64,000 nt of DNA from Glaciecola sp. UBA2563 (GCA_002340325.1 DDLV01000032.1:1-64000), one strand, 5' to 3'. Shown: positions 16,671-26,826, numbered from the stretch's first letter. The notes: a model not told the origin generated them from the letters alone. Numbers and translations: made by a program.

Positions 16671-18720
16671 AACTAAGCTCCTCTTTGGCTTTATTAATGG
16701 CATCCACAACGATGCCCGGTGTTAAAACTTGTGGTAAAACGGTATGGGTAGCAGTCCCGGCATATACTACATATAGCGGTACTCCAGCCCTTTCATAGTG
16801 CTTTAAATACGTTAAAATTTCGTCGTTTTTGCTGGTCCAATCGCCAACCATATAGTGTACATTTTCATCCTCCAGTGCACTCTGAACTGCAGCAGTATTC
16901 AGTGCTACCTGTTCATTCACTTTACACGTGATGCACCAGTCGGCTGTCATATTTACTACTACGACCTGTTGTTCTCTTTTAAGTGCATCTAACGAGGCTG
17001 GATCATAGTTTCTTACATTTGATGCGGTATCAGCGGTGTTTGATGAGACTGCTGTCGAGGGAAGACTTACTAACGCGGGAAGTACTATGCAAGCGAGCAT
17101 CAGCCCAATGAAAGAAACTCGCCAGATACGATGGGTTTTATCGCTAATCCATGCGCAAAAACTAAACAGAATTAGAGATAACATCAAAATGAATTGTGCA
17201 ACCAATCCTTGCTGACTAGCATAGACCCAAACTAACCATGCGGTGGTAGCAAACATTGGAAACGCCAAGATGTGTTTAAAGGTCACCATCCACGCGCCAG
17301 GAGATGGTATCCAACGCTGCAGGGTTGTCGATACAAACACCAATGTAAGTGGCAGAGCAAACCCAAGTGCTAAAGAATTAAATATGGCTATAGATAGTAA
17401 AGGCTCACTTACAAGAGCGACACCAAGGGCTGCAGCCATGAATGGAGCGGTACATGGCGACGCAACAATGACAGCCAACAAACCTGTAAAAAAATGACTT
17501 TTTGCTGTGTTGCCTGTGACTAGAGATTCACCGACCCCTGCCATTCTGCTGCCAACACTGAAGATATCTAATAACACCAACCCTATAAATGTGAACAGAA
17601 AGGCTAATAACCAAATCACCATGGGTGATTGCATATGAAAGCCCCAACCAAGCTGCTCACTGCCTTGTTTTAACATCAAAACCGTGATGGCGAATGCGTT
17701 AAAGCAAACAACAACGCCGAACAAGTAAGCCAATTTGTGACGTAAAGATTGAGAACGTTGTTGCAGAGCCAGTGCTTTTATCGAAAGGATCGGTAACACA
17801 CAGGGCATAATATTTAGGATAAGACCGCCTAAAAACGCAAATCCCAAAATGGCGAAAATGCCGTATTGACTGCCTTCGTCCATATTGATGTTCGCAGATG
17901 CCAACGTTGCAGTGACATAAAAAGCATCATTATCATTTACAAGCAAAAAGTCCGCGGTCGTTGGATCGCCCGAAAAATAAGCAGAACGCGCCATTAAAAT
18001 ATTTATAGTCCCATCCGTGCTAATTATCTGTTGAGAAGCTGCGTGATCAATTAAGTCAGATCTGAATGGGAATGCGTACCAACCGTCATTTTTAGACGAT
18101 GAAAGCTGCAGCGCTATGTGGTTTTCATTGATTTCAAAACGTGCGTCAACGTCTTGTTGTTGCGGTATCTCAATTTTGGTTTGTGCAAATTGGGTGGCAT
18201 ACTCTGTGGGACTAGGGGCATTGTCAACGGGCAGACTAAGCGAAAGGGTTGCCCAGCCGGGAATGCAGTCTTCTTTACAGACCAGCCAAGATAAGTCTGC
18301 GGTGATTTGGACGTTCTCTCCCACAATTGCATTAGAAGGTGTTACCACCTCAAACATCAATAAGTGTTCATTGCTATACCCATAATTTGACAAATGCGCG
18401 ACAGGAATGACATCAGGAATTGGCCACAATAACTCACCGAACGTAAGCTCAGCATTTGCGCTAAGTGACGCTTTCGGCGCTTCACCGCTATCCCCAGGAT
18501 TCAACCAGTAAGTATGCCATTCTTTTTCTGGCGACATGCGAACAGCAAGTAACTGTGTTGAACCGGGTCGAAGTGCGTCTTCTTCACTTATTAAGGCAAC
18601 TTTAATATGGGGGCCTTCGCCCTGCCATGATTCAAGCTCAGCGTATGACCAATTTGAAATTGAAAAAAGCGCTATACACGCAAAAATTCTAAAGGCACAT
18701 TTACCCACACGTTCAAGCAT
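16660..18720 (-). CDS. ScsB/DsbD-like transmembrane thiol:disulfide reductase
   Basis: About 686 residues from ATG 18720. A periplasmic N-terminal DsbC/ScsB-like domain carries a Cys pair (WLVCKEDCIPG). A central 8-TM CcdA-like domain has redox cysteines in NIMPCVLPILS and ASPCTAPFMAA. A C-terminal thioredoxin domain has DWCITCK. It moves electrons from cytoplasmic thioredoxin to periplasmic substrates. The annotated open frame could start at 18810, but that would overlap the divergent DUF4174 gene and lacks a signal-like start. 18720 gives a normal signal peptide. Operon partner: the downstream redoxin. Confidence 0.88.
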   Translation of the reverse strand: MLERVGKCAFRIFACIALFSISNWSYAELESWQGEGPHIKVALISEEDALRPGSTQLLAVRMSPEKEWHTYWLNPGDSGEAPKASLSANAELTFGELLWPIPDVIPVAHLSNYGYSNEHLLMFEVVTPSNAIVGENVQITADLSWLVCKEDCIPGWATLSLSLPVDNAPSPTEYATQFAQTKIEIPQQQDVDARFEINENHIALQLSSSKNDGWYAFPFRSDLIDHAASQQIISTDGTINILMARSAYFSGDPTTADFLLVNDNDAFYVTATLASANINMDEGSQYGIFAILGFAFLGGLILNIMPCVLPILSIKALALQQRSQSLRHKLAYLFGVVVCFNAFAITVLMLKQGSEQLGWGFHMQSPMVIWLLAFLFTFIGLVLLDIFSVGSRMAGVGESLVTGNTAKSHFFTGLLAVIVASPCTAPFMAAALGVALVSEPLLSIAIFNSLALGFALPLTLVFVSTTLQRWIPSPGAWMVTFKHILAFPMFATTAWLVWVYASQQGLVAQFILMLSLILFSFCAWISDKTHRIWRVSFIGLMLACIVLPALVSLPSTAVSSNTADTASNVRNYDPASLDALKREQQVVVVNMTADWCITCKVNEQVALNTAAVQSALEDENVHYMVGDWTSKNDEILTYLKHYERAGVPLYVVYAGTATHTVLPQVLTPGIVVDAINKAKEELSYVN

Positions 18721-18791
18721 TTTTAACAATAAGATCCCATATAAGCTGAGCACGTAAACATAATAAAGACTATAAAACTGATGATGCACTG

Positions 18792-19199
18792 ATGTATAGA
18801 CTATTTGCATTCATATTTGTTTCGTGTGTTTCATTTGTCGCGTTGGAGTGTTACGCAATGAACACGTTATCCGATCTGATTTACAAACAACGAGTCATTA
18901 TCGTTGACCAGCAACTTGTGGATATTGATACATTATCTGCGTCGAGGGATGCGCTTGATGACCGCAGGCTATCCATATTTTTAGTCAACGGTAAGCGCGT
19001 TACTCTATGGGAGAACGGAGATGTTGATAAACGTATTGCTGAAGAAATCATCGCGCGTTTAGGAAAGCAAAAAGGAATACTTATAGGCCTTGATGGGGGC
19101 ACTAAGATGCAGTTTGAAGCTCTCGACCTGCCTGATATTTTTTCTACGATTGATGTAATGCCAATGAGACAAGCAGAACTGAACCAAAATAATGATTAG
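18792..19199 (+). CDS. DUF4174-like exported protein
   Basis: A 135-residue protein with an N-terminal signal (to about ALECYA, residue 22). The mature domain resembles DUF4174: DDRRLSIFLVNG followed by GILIGLDGGTKMQFE, the family's LIGKDGG-type motif. Function unknown; the fold is thioredoxin-like. It diverges from the ScsB/DsbD-like gene, which would fit a periplasmic redox theme, but that is inference. The ribosome site is weak. Confidence 0.65.
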   Translation: MYRLFAFIFVSCVSFVALECYAMNTLSDLIYKQRVIIVDQQLVDIDTLSASRDALDDRRLSIFLVNGKRVTLWENGDVDKRIAEEIIARLGKQKGILIGLDGGTKMQFEALDLPDIFSTIDVMPMRQAELNQNND

Positions 19200-19272
19200 A
19201 TGAACGGTTATTCGATGTAATGACATGATTTCAGAGCTCTGCTAAAGTGCAATAAAAACAAACTACGTCCTC

Positions 19273-20379
19273 ATGACAGATTCCTTGCCCACGACTACAC
19301 AAGAGAAAGTAGACCACGATGATGGTTTGACGGAACGCGTTCAGGAAAAGGCAAGCAATAATCCTCTCCTTAACCTACTTCGGGCATTCCAAGAATATAT
19401 ACAAGCAAGGATTGCGTCCATCAGAGGCTGGAAATTATCAGTCTGGGCACAGCAATACAATCCCTCGCAGTGGTGTTACTTTGCAGCCGGCATCCTTTTC
19501 ATATTTGCAATCATAGGCAAAGAAGGGAATAGCTACAGCATCTTGGCTGGTTGGGTCGCATTTTTTGGATTAGGCCGAGAGCTACTGCATTTGTTTCAGC
19601 GTATATGGGACACCACGTTAGGCAAGGGTGCGATTCTTATCTTGTATGCCTCCACAGCAAACGTCGCACTGGCCTTCGCAGCAATGAAAATCAATTTGAT
19701 TTCAGGCGTGGAGCCAATGCCCTTTGTGTTTACTTTAGGGTTTACCACGCTAGTGCTAATGCCTTTTTGGATAACACTCTCAACCGTATTGGTGTTCTTA
19801 CTCTTTTTGATATTGGTAAATCTCTGGTTGCTAATACGGCTTCCAATTAAGCTAATTGGATTTGATATTCAATTACATTGGGAAGATAAGAAGCGCGCGG
19901 TGTTGACGATGTTTCTTCGAATTGCACTTATTCCGCTTGCCTTAGTCGCAATTCTAGAGGCTACGACGCCATATTTCGCAGACTTTATTGATGACCCAAC
20001 GGATGGCGTGAGCACAGCAGAGCAGATTAGGCTTGAGTTTCAACAAGGCTTTGCCGACGGCGCAGGATTATCGACAGATTCTTCTTCCGAAGAGGACCAA
20101 GCGCCATTTGAGTCTGATACGTTAAACGACGTTATCGAAGAGGTCGAAGACAGAAAGCGGAAAGGTATGGTAATTAATCAATTGATCGCTGATTTCATTT
20201 GGTATTTTGAAGCCTATCCTAAAAGTTTCTGTGAAAAACCAGAAAACGTTCGAAGTGTTCCCATCGAAGAGGGCGTAGTGTTGTTTATTCATGAAGATGA
20301 GAAAGAGGAAATCGGTTATCGATACGAAGTCGTGCCATGTGTTTTGCGTAACAACATGTTGACACCTTTGGAGCAGTAA
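19273..20379 (+). CDS. Integral membrane protein of unknown function
   Basis: A 368-residue protein I do not recognise. It has a soluble N-terminal stretch (about 70 residues) and about five hydrophobic segments (roughly residues 72-90, 95-110, 115-140, 150-190 and 212-232). A highly acidic soluble C-terminal region (DSSSEEDQAPFESD...) ends in a small domain with two cysteines (FCEKPENV and VVPCVLR). No enzyme motif is evident. It stands alone, between the DUF4174 gene and the chemoreceptor. Confidence 0.65.
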   Translation: MTDSLPTTTQEKVDHDDGLTERVQEKASNNPLLNLLRAFQEYIQARIASIRGWKLSVWAQQYNPSQWCYFAAGILFIFAIIGKEGNSYSILAGWVAFFGLGRELLHLFQRIWDTTLGKGAILILYASTANVALAFAAMKINLISGVEPMPFVFTLGFTTLVLMPFWITLSTVLVFLLFLILVNLWLLIRLPIKLIGFDIQLHWEDKKRAVLTMFLRIALIPLALVAILEATTPYFADFIDDPTDGVSTAEQIRLEFQQGFADGAGLSTDSSSEEDQAPFESDTLNDVIEEVEDRKRKGMVINQLIADFIWYFEAYPKSFCEKPENVRSVPIEEGVVLFIHEDEKEEIGYRYEVVPCVLRNNMLTPLEQ

Positions 20380-20512
20380 TTGTCATTATCGAGCTTTCAA
20401 CGCTGAAAATAATCCAAACGTCTACTTAATAATGTTTTGTGCTAACCGATAAACATGAAAGTGTGCGAAGCAGTATCGTTTTATACAATGTTTTTTTCAA
20501 AGGTTTAGTCCA

Positions 20513-22864
20513 ATGGCTCTTACGCAACGTCTTGTTTTATCAATCGTATTTGTTACGATCATCTCAATACTTATAACATCTGTTTCATCGATTTACAGTG
20601 CATCATCGGTTACGTCAACAGCATTAACAGAGCTTGTCGAAAAAAAGCTAACTTCTCAGGCAAAGAGTTCGCAGGACAGCATATCAGACTACTTCAATCT
20701 GCTGGAAAGCCAGATCAAGACTGAGTCACAAGATCCTAAGTGGATTAAGGCCGCTTCCGATTTTACAAATGCCTTCAATAATTATGAAAATCAGGTATCT
20801 GGATTGAGCTCAAGACAGAAAGATCGGGTTAAAGCGTATTATGAAAATGAATTTGCACCGTTGTATCTTGAGCGCAACCAAATTGCCGTTCAAGGTTTGA
20901 ATTCACTTGTGGACACCTTGCCAGATAGGACGTTTTTATTCCAACATGACTTTATAGCAGGCTCGACTTTTTCGATTGGCGAAAAAGATAAACTGGTATC
21001 GCTCAACAATGCTTCGGACTATGCGCGAGCACACAGCGACTTTCATCCTGTTGCCAGTCGGTTTTTGAACCAATTTGGCTATTACGATATTTTTATTGCA
21101 GATCCAAATAGTGGAAATATTGTTTATAGCGTTTACAAAGAGCTAGATTTCGCTACTAGCCTCAAAACCGGACCTTACAAAAGCACGGGGATTGCTGATG
21201 CGTTTAACAAAGCATTGAGTGCGACATCGCCCGGTCAAGTGTTTTACAGCAATTTAGATAACTATTTGCCATCTTATGAAGCAATAGCTGGATTTCTGTC
21301 AGCACCTATTTTCAACGGAAATGATTTGGTGGGGATCCTTATTTTCCAAGCGCCAATGGACAGAATCAACGGCATTATGACGCGAAACGGCGAATGGTTA
21401 GAGCAAGGGTATGGCGTATCAGGTGAAACTTATCTTGTTAACTCTGATAAGACACTTTTAACGGAAAGTCGATTTTTCTTGGAAGACAGCGAAAGCTTTA
21501 TCGATGCCTTACGAGAAACTCAACCTCGGGTCGCAAGCAGTATTGCAGCAGCCGGTACGACAGTAGGAAACAAAAGCGTCAATACGGCAGGTGTCACCGA
21601 TGCGTTATCCGGTAAAACGGGATTTCAACAATTTGAGGATTATCGCGGCGAAGAGGTCTTTTCCGCCTATGTCCCCGTTAGTTTCGGTGATAGTCATTTA
21701 GCACTTATGGCGGAAATCGACGTAGCTGAGGCATTAGAAGCCGCTGGCTTTATCCGTTCAAATTTAATGACAACCGCAATTTTTACATCGCTTGTGGTGC
21801 TCTTGATAGGTTTGGCGATTGCGTATTGGCTGAGTGCGCAAATAAGTAGACCGCTTAAAACTGTTAAAAACACCTGTACAGAGTTAACATCAGGTAACGG
21901 CGACCTCACTATTCGTTTGCAAGAGTGTGGAGTAAAAGAAATTGACGATTTACTGGGATCATTCAACGTCTTTATCGACCAAATACAAACCATAATAGAT
22001 GGCGTTCGCAAAGATTCTGAAGCGCTTGCAACATCGGCTGAAGAGCTCACGCAAATCACATCACATAGCAGTCAAATTAGTCAAAGACAAAAACACGAAA
22101 CAAACACCGTTGCGTCATCTATAGGTGAATTGAGCACCTCCATCAGCAATATAACAGAGACCATATTGCAGAACCAGAATGAGAGCGAGAAGACTAAGCA
22201 AAGCATTTTTGAACATAAATCCAAGACGGATAAATCTTCAGCGAAGGTTAACGAACTGGTTGCGTTAATAAAGGATTCAGGGTCTGTGATTGAATCATTA
22301 AAGGCGGAAGTTGCTCAAGTGAATCAATTATTGGATGTTATCAACAGCATTGCTGACCAAACTAACTTACTTGCATTAAACGCTGCAATCGAAGCTGCCA
22401 GAGCCGGCGATGCGGGTAGAGGATTCTCTGTGGTGGCAGATGAAGTAAGATCATTAGCTAATAGATCACAAGAAAACACTGTTGAAATTGCGAAAATTGT
22501 CGACAGGATGACGGCGTCATCAGATCAGTCAGTCGCACAGATACAAAAAGCAGTTGAATCAGCTGACAGTGCAGTAGAATTAGTGGAGACGGTCACCACT
22601 GCATTAGATGATCTTACGAATTCAATAGAAGCATCAAACCGTCTCGCGTCGATGGTCGCAGATGCAACCCAGCAGCAAACTGAAGCCTCTCAAACGGCAA
22701 CGGTGAGTGCAAGTCAAATCAATGATATGGCGCAAGAGATTGAAACGGGCGCTACGCAAACAAACCAAGCTGCAAATGAGCTCGCTGAAATCGCAATCCG
22801 CTCAACGGACATGGTGAAAAAATTCAAGACATCTGTCTCTAATGATATGAGTTCTCGCGTCTAA
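20513..22864 (+). CDS. Methyl-accepting chemotaxis protein (dCache-type sensor)
   Basis: A 783-residue chemoreceptor: N-terminal TM (about residues 7-28), a large periplasmic dCache/PDC-like ligand domain, and a second TM (about 418-440). A HAMP domain and the cytoplasmic signalling domain follow. The signalling hairpin tip is unmistakable: IADQTNLLALNAAIEAARAGDAGRGFSVVADEVRSLA. The ligand cannot be assigned. AAAGG precedes the ATG. Its last 26 bp overlap the end of the convergent MFS gene. Confidence 0.96.
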   Translation: MALTQRLVLSIVFVTIISILITSVSSIYSASSVTSTALTELVEKKLTSQAKSSQDSISDYFNLLESQIKTESQDPKWIKAASDFTNAFNNYENQVSGLSSRQKDRVKAYYENEFAPLYLERNQIAVQGLNSLVDTLPDRTFLFQHDFIAGSTFSIGEKDKLVSLNNASDYARAHSDFHPVASRFLNQFGYYDIFIADPNSGNIVYSVYKELDFATSLKTGPYKSTGIADAFNKALSATSPGQVFYSNLDNYLPSYEAIAGFLSAPIFNGNDLVGILIFQAPMDRINGIMTRNGEWLEQGYGVSGETYLVNSDKTLLTESRFFLEDSESFIDALRETQPRVASSIAAAGTTVGNKSVNTAGVTDALSGKTGFQQFEDYRGEEVFSAYVPVSFGDSHLALMAEIDVAEALEAAGFIRSNLMTTAIFTSLVVLLIGLAIAYWLSAQISRPLKTVKNTCTELTSGNGDLTIRLQECGVKEIDDLLGSFNVFIDQIQTIIDGVRKDSEALATSAEELTQITSHSSQISQRQKHETNTVASSIGELSTSISNITETILQNQNESEKTKQSIFEHKSKTDKSSAKVNELVALIKDSGSVIESLKAEVAQVNQLLDVINSIADQTNLLALNAAIEAARAGDAGRGFSVVADEVRSLANRSQENTVEIAKIVDRMTASSDQSVAQIQKAVESADSAVELVETVTTALDDLTNSIEASNRLASMVADATQQQTEASQTATVSASQINDMAQEIETGATQTNQAANELAEIAIRSTDMVKKFKTSVSNDMSSRV

Positions 22865-24059
22865 AATGCAGTGCAGTTTTTATACTCACAAACGCGATAG
22901 TGCTGAATATAAAAAAGCCTATCGCGATGGGAGTAACATCTCTGTCAATATACTCAACAATAACAATGCTGATGGGCACTGAAAGCAGGCTACTGAAAAA
23001 ACCTATAAAAGATGCGCCGACGCCGGCAATGTGACCGAGAGGCTCCATTGCTAGGGCATTTACATTCCCGAATAACCCACCTAAAAAGAAAAACCCCACA
23101 AAAAGCACCGCGCAAAACAACAGTAATGGCGGTAATCCATCAAACCATACAGTGATTATGATAAGTGCAATTGCATAAACTAATGATCCCCAAAGTGCTG
23201 CTAGGATGATTTTTGACATGCCATATCGCATGACCATAACGCCATTAAAAAGTGACGCTGCACCAATGGCAAGTGCAAGAACAGCAAATATAAAGGGGAA
23301 ATAATCGCCAGTATTGTATATCTGTACGAATATCGTTTGTGAGCTGCTTAAGTAGCCTAAAAAAGCACCAAATATGCACCCCATTCCGATAGATGCTCCC
23401 ATCACAACTGGTTGCGTTAACAGCCAAAAAACATTGCGAACATACTGCCGAAGATTGAACTTAGCGCGATATTTTCGCGGAAGCGTCTCATCCTGCCTCG
23501 AGAAAAACCAAAGCGCCGATAAAAGTGCAACCAATGCAAATGCGATGAATATTTGTCGCCATCCATACCAGTGCATGATGAACTGGCCGAGCAACGGCGC
23601 AAGCATTGGCACAATGATAAAGATCACATTGATAAATGACATAACACGTGCCATTTCTTCGCCGACATATAAATCACGTATCATCGCCATACCCGCAACG
23701 CGCGGGCCAGATACGCCAATTGCTTGAATTACGCGGCCTACTAATAGCATCTCCATTGATGCTGCGATGTAACATATTGCTGTTCCTATCAAAAAAATGA
23801 TAAGTCCAACTAAGATAGTAAGGCGACGGCCTCTAGCATCAGAAAAAGGGCCGAAAATCAGCTGCCCAATTGACATGCCCATGAAAAACAACGACACGAT
23901 TAAAAAGGTTTGCTGCGCGCTATGTGCATTGAGCTCATCGCCAATGTTTTCTAGCGCAGGGAGCATTGCATCGATACTCAACGCAACGAGTGATGTTAAA
24001 AGTGCCATTAACGCAATGAATTCAAAAAGCGGCAGCTTTCTGATAGGGGAGGTATCCAT
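22839..24059 (-). CDS. Bcr/CflA-family MFS drug-efflux transporter
   Basis: A 12-TM major facilitator with the Bcr/CflA opening (FIALMALLTSLVALSIDAMLPAL) and the family motif GQLIFGPFSDARGRRLTI between TM2 and TM3. GRVIQAIGVSGPRVAGMAMIRDLY is also typical. It probably exports drugs or small molecules by proton antiport. I chose ATG 24059 (MDTSPIRKL), which matches the usual N-terminus; the open frame extends to 24143 without family resemblance. It is convergent with and overlaps the chemoreceptor gene by 26 bp. Confidence 0.88.
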   Translation of the reverse strand: MDTSPIRKLPLFEFIALMALLTSLVALSIDAMLPALENIGDELNAHSAQQTFLIVSLFFMGMSIGQLIFGPFSDARGRRLTILVGLIIFLIGTAICYIAASMEMLLVGRVIQAIGVSGPRVAGMAMIRDLYVGEEMARVMSFINVIFIIVPMLAPLLGQFIMHWYGWRQIFIAFALVALLSALWFFSRQDETLPRKYRAKFNLRQYVRNVFWLLTQPVVMGASIGMGCIFGAFLGYLSSSQTIFVQIYNTGDYFPFIFAVLALAIGAASLFNGVMVMRYGMSKIILAALWGSLVYAIALIIITVWFDGLPPLLLFCAVLFVGFFFLGGLFGNVNALAMEPLGHIAGVGASFIGFFSSLLSVPISIVIVEYIDRDVTPIAIGFFIFSTIAFVSIKTALHFRRENSYH

Positions 24060-24150
24060 CTGAATGATTTTATTTTTTGATCTACATCTAACGAGTGCGT
24101 AGTGTAGTTGCATTTTGAATCGAATGTAATATCCTTCGATCATTCAATGA

Positions 24151-24564
24151 ATGGATTTTTCAATGTCGCGTATTCTGACCAACATATTTGTGGTGGTCTT
24201 TGTCATCAACCAGGCATTTGGTTTGTTAATGAACCACATGCGTTTGGCGCATATTAATGCATCGATAGGCGATGATGTTGAATTGATATGTACTGGCAAT
24301 GAAATGCGATGGATATCCGTCTCATTAACGATGCAAGAAAATGAATTCGTGTTTGTTGAATCCCCCACAGAAACTCAACAAATACAAGCGGATGAGCTCT
24401 GCCCTAGCATCGATGCTAGAGATGATGAGTCACCTGACCTGATGGCAGGTACCGATTGGATTTCATATTGGTCATCATATGTCTCGGTAAAGCTCGCTGT
24501 ACTCTGGTTAGCGCTCTGCAAACATAAATTTGCCCTTTCTATCCCTCGAGCGCCACCGCGCTAG
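24151..24564 (+). CDS. Small DUF2946-like membrane protein
   Basis: A 137-residue protein. It has an N-terminal hydrophobic segment and the pattern ELICTGNEMRWISVSL...DELCPS, with conserved Cys, resembling the DUF2946 proteins often encoded just before copper TonB receptors. A second hydrophobic stretch lies near residues 105-120. Its position immediately upstream of an OprC/NosA-like receptor supports a copper-related role (inference). An internal ATG four codons downstream is an alternative start. Confidence 0.6.
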   Translation: MDFSMSRILTNIFVVVFVINQAFGLLMNHMRLAHINASIGDDVELICTGNEMRWISVSLTMQENEFVFVESPTETQQIQADELCPSIDARDDESPDLMAGTDWISYWSSYVSVKLAVLWLALCKHKFALSIPRAPPR

Positions 24565-24602
24565 TCTCTGGAACTACCCCCCCAAAAAAACATTAAGCGA
24601 AT

Positions 24603-24632
24603 AAGCAGTTACAGAACTGCTTTAACTTTTTT
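24603..24632 (+). terminator. Terminator-like hairpin just upstream of the copper TonB receptor
   Basis: AAGCAGTT and AACTGCTT form a perfect 8-bp stem with a 4-nt loop, followed by TAACTTTTTT. It ends the DUF2946-like transcript or works as an attenuator, because the receptor ATG is only 12 bp past the T tract. Confidence 0.7.
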
Positions 24633-24644
24633 CAGAGAATTATT

Positions 24645-26717
24645 ATGTCTTTTTCAAAAACGGCCATGTGCTCAGCAGTGGCAACAACTCTATTTGGACT
24701 CAGTGTAACTTCATTTAATGCTTGGTCAGCGGCAGCTGTTGATAGTGTCGAAAGAATATCGATAAAAGGTAGATATGTACCTTTGCAACTCGCGCAAAAA
24801 ATTGATAATAAAACCCCAACTGATGCTGATCTAGGGAACATGCTTGCGCAATATCCTGGCCTACAGATCAATAGAAATGGCACGGTGACAGGTGTGATGC
24901 AGTACCGTGGACTCACTGGCGATCGCTTTACGGTCAATTTTAACGGTGCACCGATTGCGGACGCTGGTCCAAACGCAATGGATTCACCTCTCAGTCATAT
25001 TCTGCCAATGCCAAACACACAATTTACGCTTCATCAAGGGATAGTCCCTGTCACGGAAGGAAGTGAAATGTTGACAGGACAATTATCCATTGAACATCCT
25101 GTTGTTTACTCCACTGATACCAAACTGATTACCTCGATATCGGGCCAGTATCATGAGAATGATTCTGCGCAGCACATTAAATTGAATACTGAATACCAAG
25201 CCAAGAATACATATGCTGCGTTCGCAGCACTGAATCAAGATGCGGATAATGGTGAATCTGGTAACGGTCTAGAGCGAACCAATAGCTTTTATGAACGCTA
25301 TGGCTTTGGTGGTCAAGTCGCACATAGAATTGACGACCATGAAATCGATGTTTCTGTAAAACACATGCACACTGGCGCTGCTGGTACCCCTGCTTTGAAC
25401 ATGGATATCGACTTTATAGACGCCGATTGGTATCGACTTGCCTACAAAAATCAATCTGTACGCGGTGGTGAACTCAAACTGATGTTCTCATCAAATCACA
25501 ACGATCACGTTATGGATAATTTTCAGTTCAGGCTGATTGGTTCGCCCGCAGCAGCGCGCATGAATACAGTGGACAGCGAATCATATGGGACGGGAGTACA
25601 GTGGCAAAATGACGAAATTGCAATGGGATTGAAATGGCAACAGCAAACGCATAATTCAGTCATTACCAATCCCAATAATGCCATGTTCAGGGTGGTTAAT
25701 TTTAATGATGTTGAGAGACAGGTAACCAGCGCATACGCACAATATAAAATTGAACATCAAAAGCAGAATATTACTTTTGGTATTCAGCCAACGCGCGTAA
25801 GTGTAGATGGCGATGAAATCAGTCATCACATGGCAATGATGAACCCCAACGTTGGTAACTTAGTAGCAACCTTTAACGAGAGTGACAGAAGCCGCGATTT
25901 TTCTTGGTTGGATGTTGTTTTGGGTTATCAACGACAATTCAATGATGCATGGCTGCTGAATGTAGATGCTGGCGTAAAACACCGAGCGCCTAGTTACACA
26001 GAAATGTTTGTTTGGTTCCCACTTGGTATTTCGGCAGGTCTTGCGGATGGTAATAATTACTTGGGCAACTTGGATTTATCAGAGGAGCAGGCAAAACAGT
26101 TAAATGTTTCCTTCGCGTATCTCGGTGATAAATGGCAGTTCCAAAGCCAAGTATTCTATTCAGACATTCATGACTACATCATTGGCGAACCCAGTCAAAA
26201 CATGACAGCGAACATGATATCAATGATGATGGGTGGGCGACCATTACTGCAATGGCAAAACGCTGACGTTCGTCTTTACGGTTGGGAGGTGCAATATACG
26301 ACTCGACTTACCAGTGACATTGATTTTCATGTGCAAGCGGCGGATGTCTTCGCAAAAAATAAAACAAATGAAGAAGCACTTTATCGTATCGCGCCTCGCC
26401 ACTTAACAACGGCCGTTACGTACCAACAAGACAGCTGGGAATTGGTATTACAAGCCGAGTTGTTCGCCGCTCAAAATGATGTATCCACACTTAGCAATGA
26501 AACCACAAGCAGCGGATACGGTCTCCTGCACTTTAAAGGGTACTATCAATTTGACAATGGTCTTGGCATTGGATTTTCAATAAACAATCTTCTCGATAAA
26601 GCCTATCAACCCCACTTAGCCGGTGTTAATCGAGTGAATGGTGCCCAAGAGGCCGTTGGCGAGCGATTGTTTGCGCCAGGGCGAGATGTGCAGTTGGCGT
26701 TTTCATATCAGTTTTGA
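24645..26717 (+). CDS. TonB-dependent receptor, OprC/NosA-like (probable copper)
   Basis: A 690-residue outer-membrane receptor with signal peptide (to about NAWSA). The plug domain carries the sequence GPNAMDSPLSHILP, close to the OprC/NosA copper-receptor motif. The barrel is unusually rich in methionine (for example MTANMISMMMGG and HHMAMMNPN), as expected for Cu handling. A terminal aromatic residue (AFSYQF) ends the last strand. The DUF2946-like neighbour supports copper. A terminator-like hairpin sits in its leader. Copper is family-based inference. Confidence 0.85.
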   Translation: MSFSKTAMCSAVATTLFGLSVTSFNAWSAAAVDSVERISIKGRYVPLQLAQKIDNKTPTDADLGNMLAQYPGLQINRNGTVTGVMQYRGLTGDRFTVNFNGAPIADAGPNAMDSPLSHILPMPNTQFTLHQGIVPVTEGSEMLTGQLSIEHPVVYSTDTKLITSISGQYHENDSAQHIKLNTEYQAKNTYAAFAALNQDADNGESGNGLERTNSFYERYGFGGQVAHRIDDHEIDVSVKHMHTGAAGTPALNMDIDFIDADWYRLAYKNQSVRGGELKLMFSSNHNDHVMDNFQFRLIGSPAAARMNTVDSESYGTGVQWQNDEIAMGLKWQQQTHNSVITNPNNAMFRVVNFNDVERQVTSAYAQYKIEHQKQNITFGIQPTRVSVDGDEISHHMAMMNPNVGNLVATFNESDRSRDFSWLDVVLGYQRQFNDAWLLNVDAGVKHRAPSYTEMFVWFPLGISAGLADGNNYLGNLDLSEEQAKQLNVSFAYLGDKWQFQSQVFYSDIHDYIIGEPSQNMTANMISMMMGGRPLLQWQNADVRLYGWEVQYTTRLTSDIDFHVQAADVFAKNKTNEEALYRIAPRHLTTAVTYQQDSWELVLQAELFAAQNDVSTLSNETTSSGYGLLHFKGYYQFDNGLGIGFSINNLLDKAYQPHLAGVNRVNGAQEAVGERLFAPGRDVQLAFSYQF

Positions 26718-26786
26718 TTGTGCCATTGATACTTTAATTATTGTCAGCGACATGTAGCGCTTACCACACTAGACAAAAGTTATGAG

Positions 26787-26826
26787 GACGCATCTAGCTC
26801 AATCAACCATGTGTTATAGATGCGTC
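26787..26826. terminator. Hairpin between convergent TonB receptor and hydrolase
   Basis: GACGCATCTA and TAGATGCGTC form a perfect 10-bp stem with a 20-nt loop. One arm overlaps the last codons of the hydrolase. No strong T tract on either side, so termination is only plausible. Confidence 0.45.

Noticed and set aside
18720..18810. Upstream extension of the ScsB/DsbD-like gene to 18810
   Set aside because: It would overlap the divergent DUF4174 start and puts about 30 extra residues before the signal peptide.
21021..21050. Sequence CACAGCGACTTTCAT inside the chemoreceptor gene, similar to the palindrome core end
   Set aside because: Coding sequence with no matching core or inverted arms; judged chance.
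24577..24590. C7A7 homopolymer run between the DUF2946-like gene and the copper receptor
   Set aside because: Possible slippage site, but it is outside any gene and no phase-variable frame depends on it.
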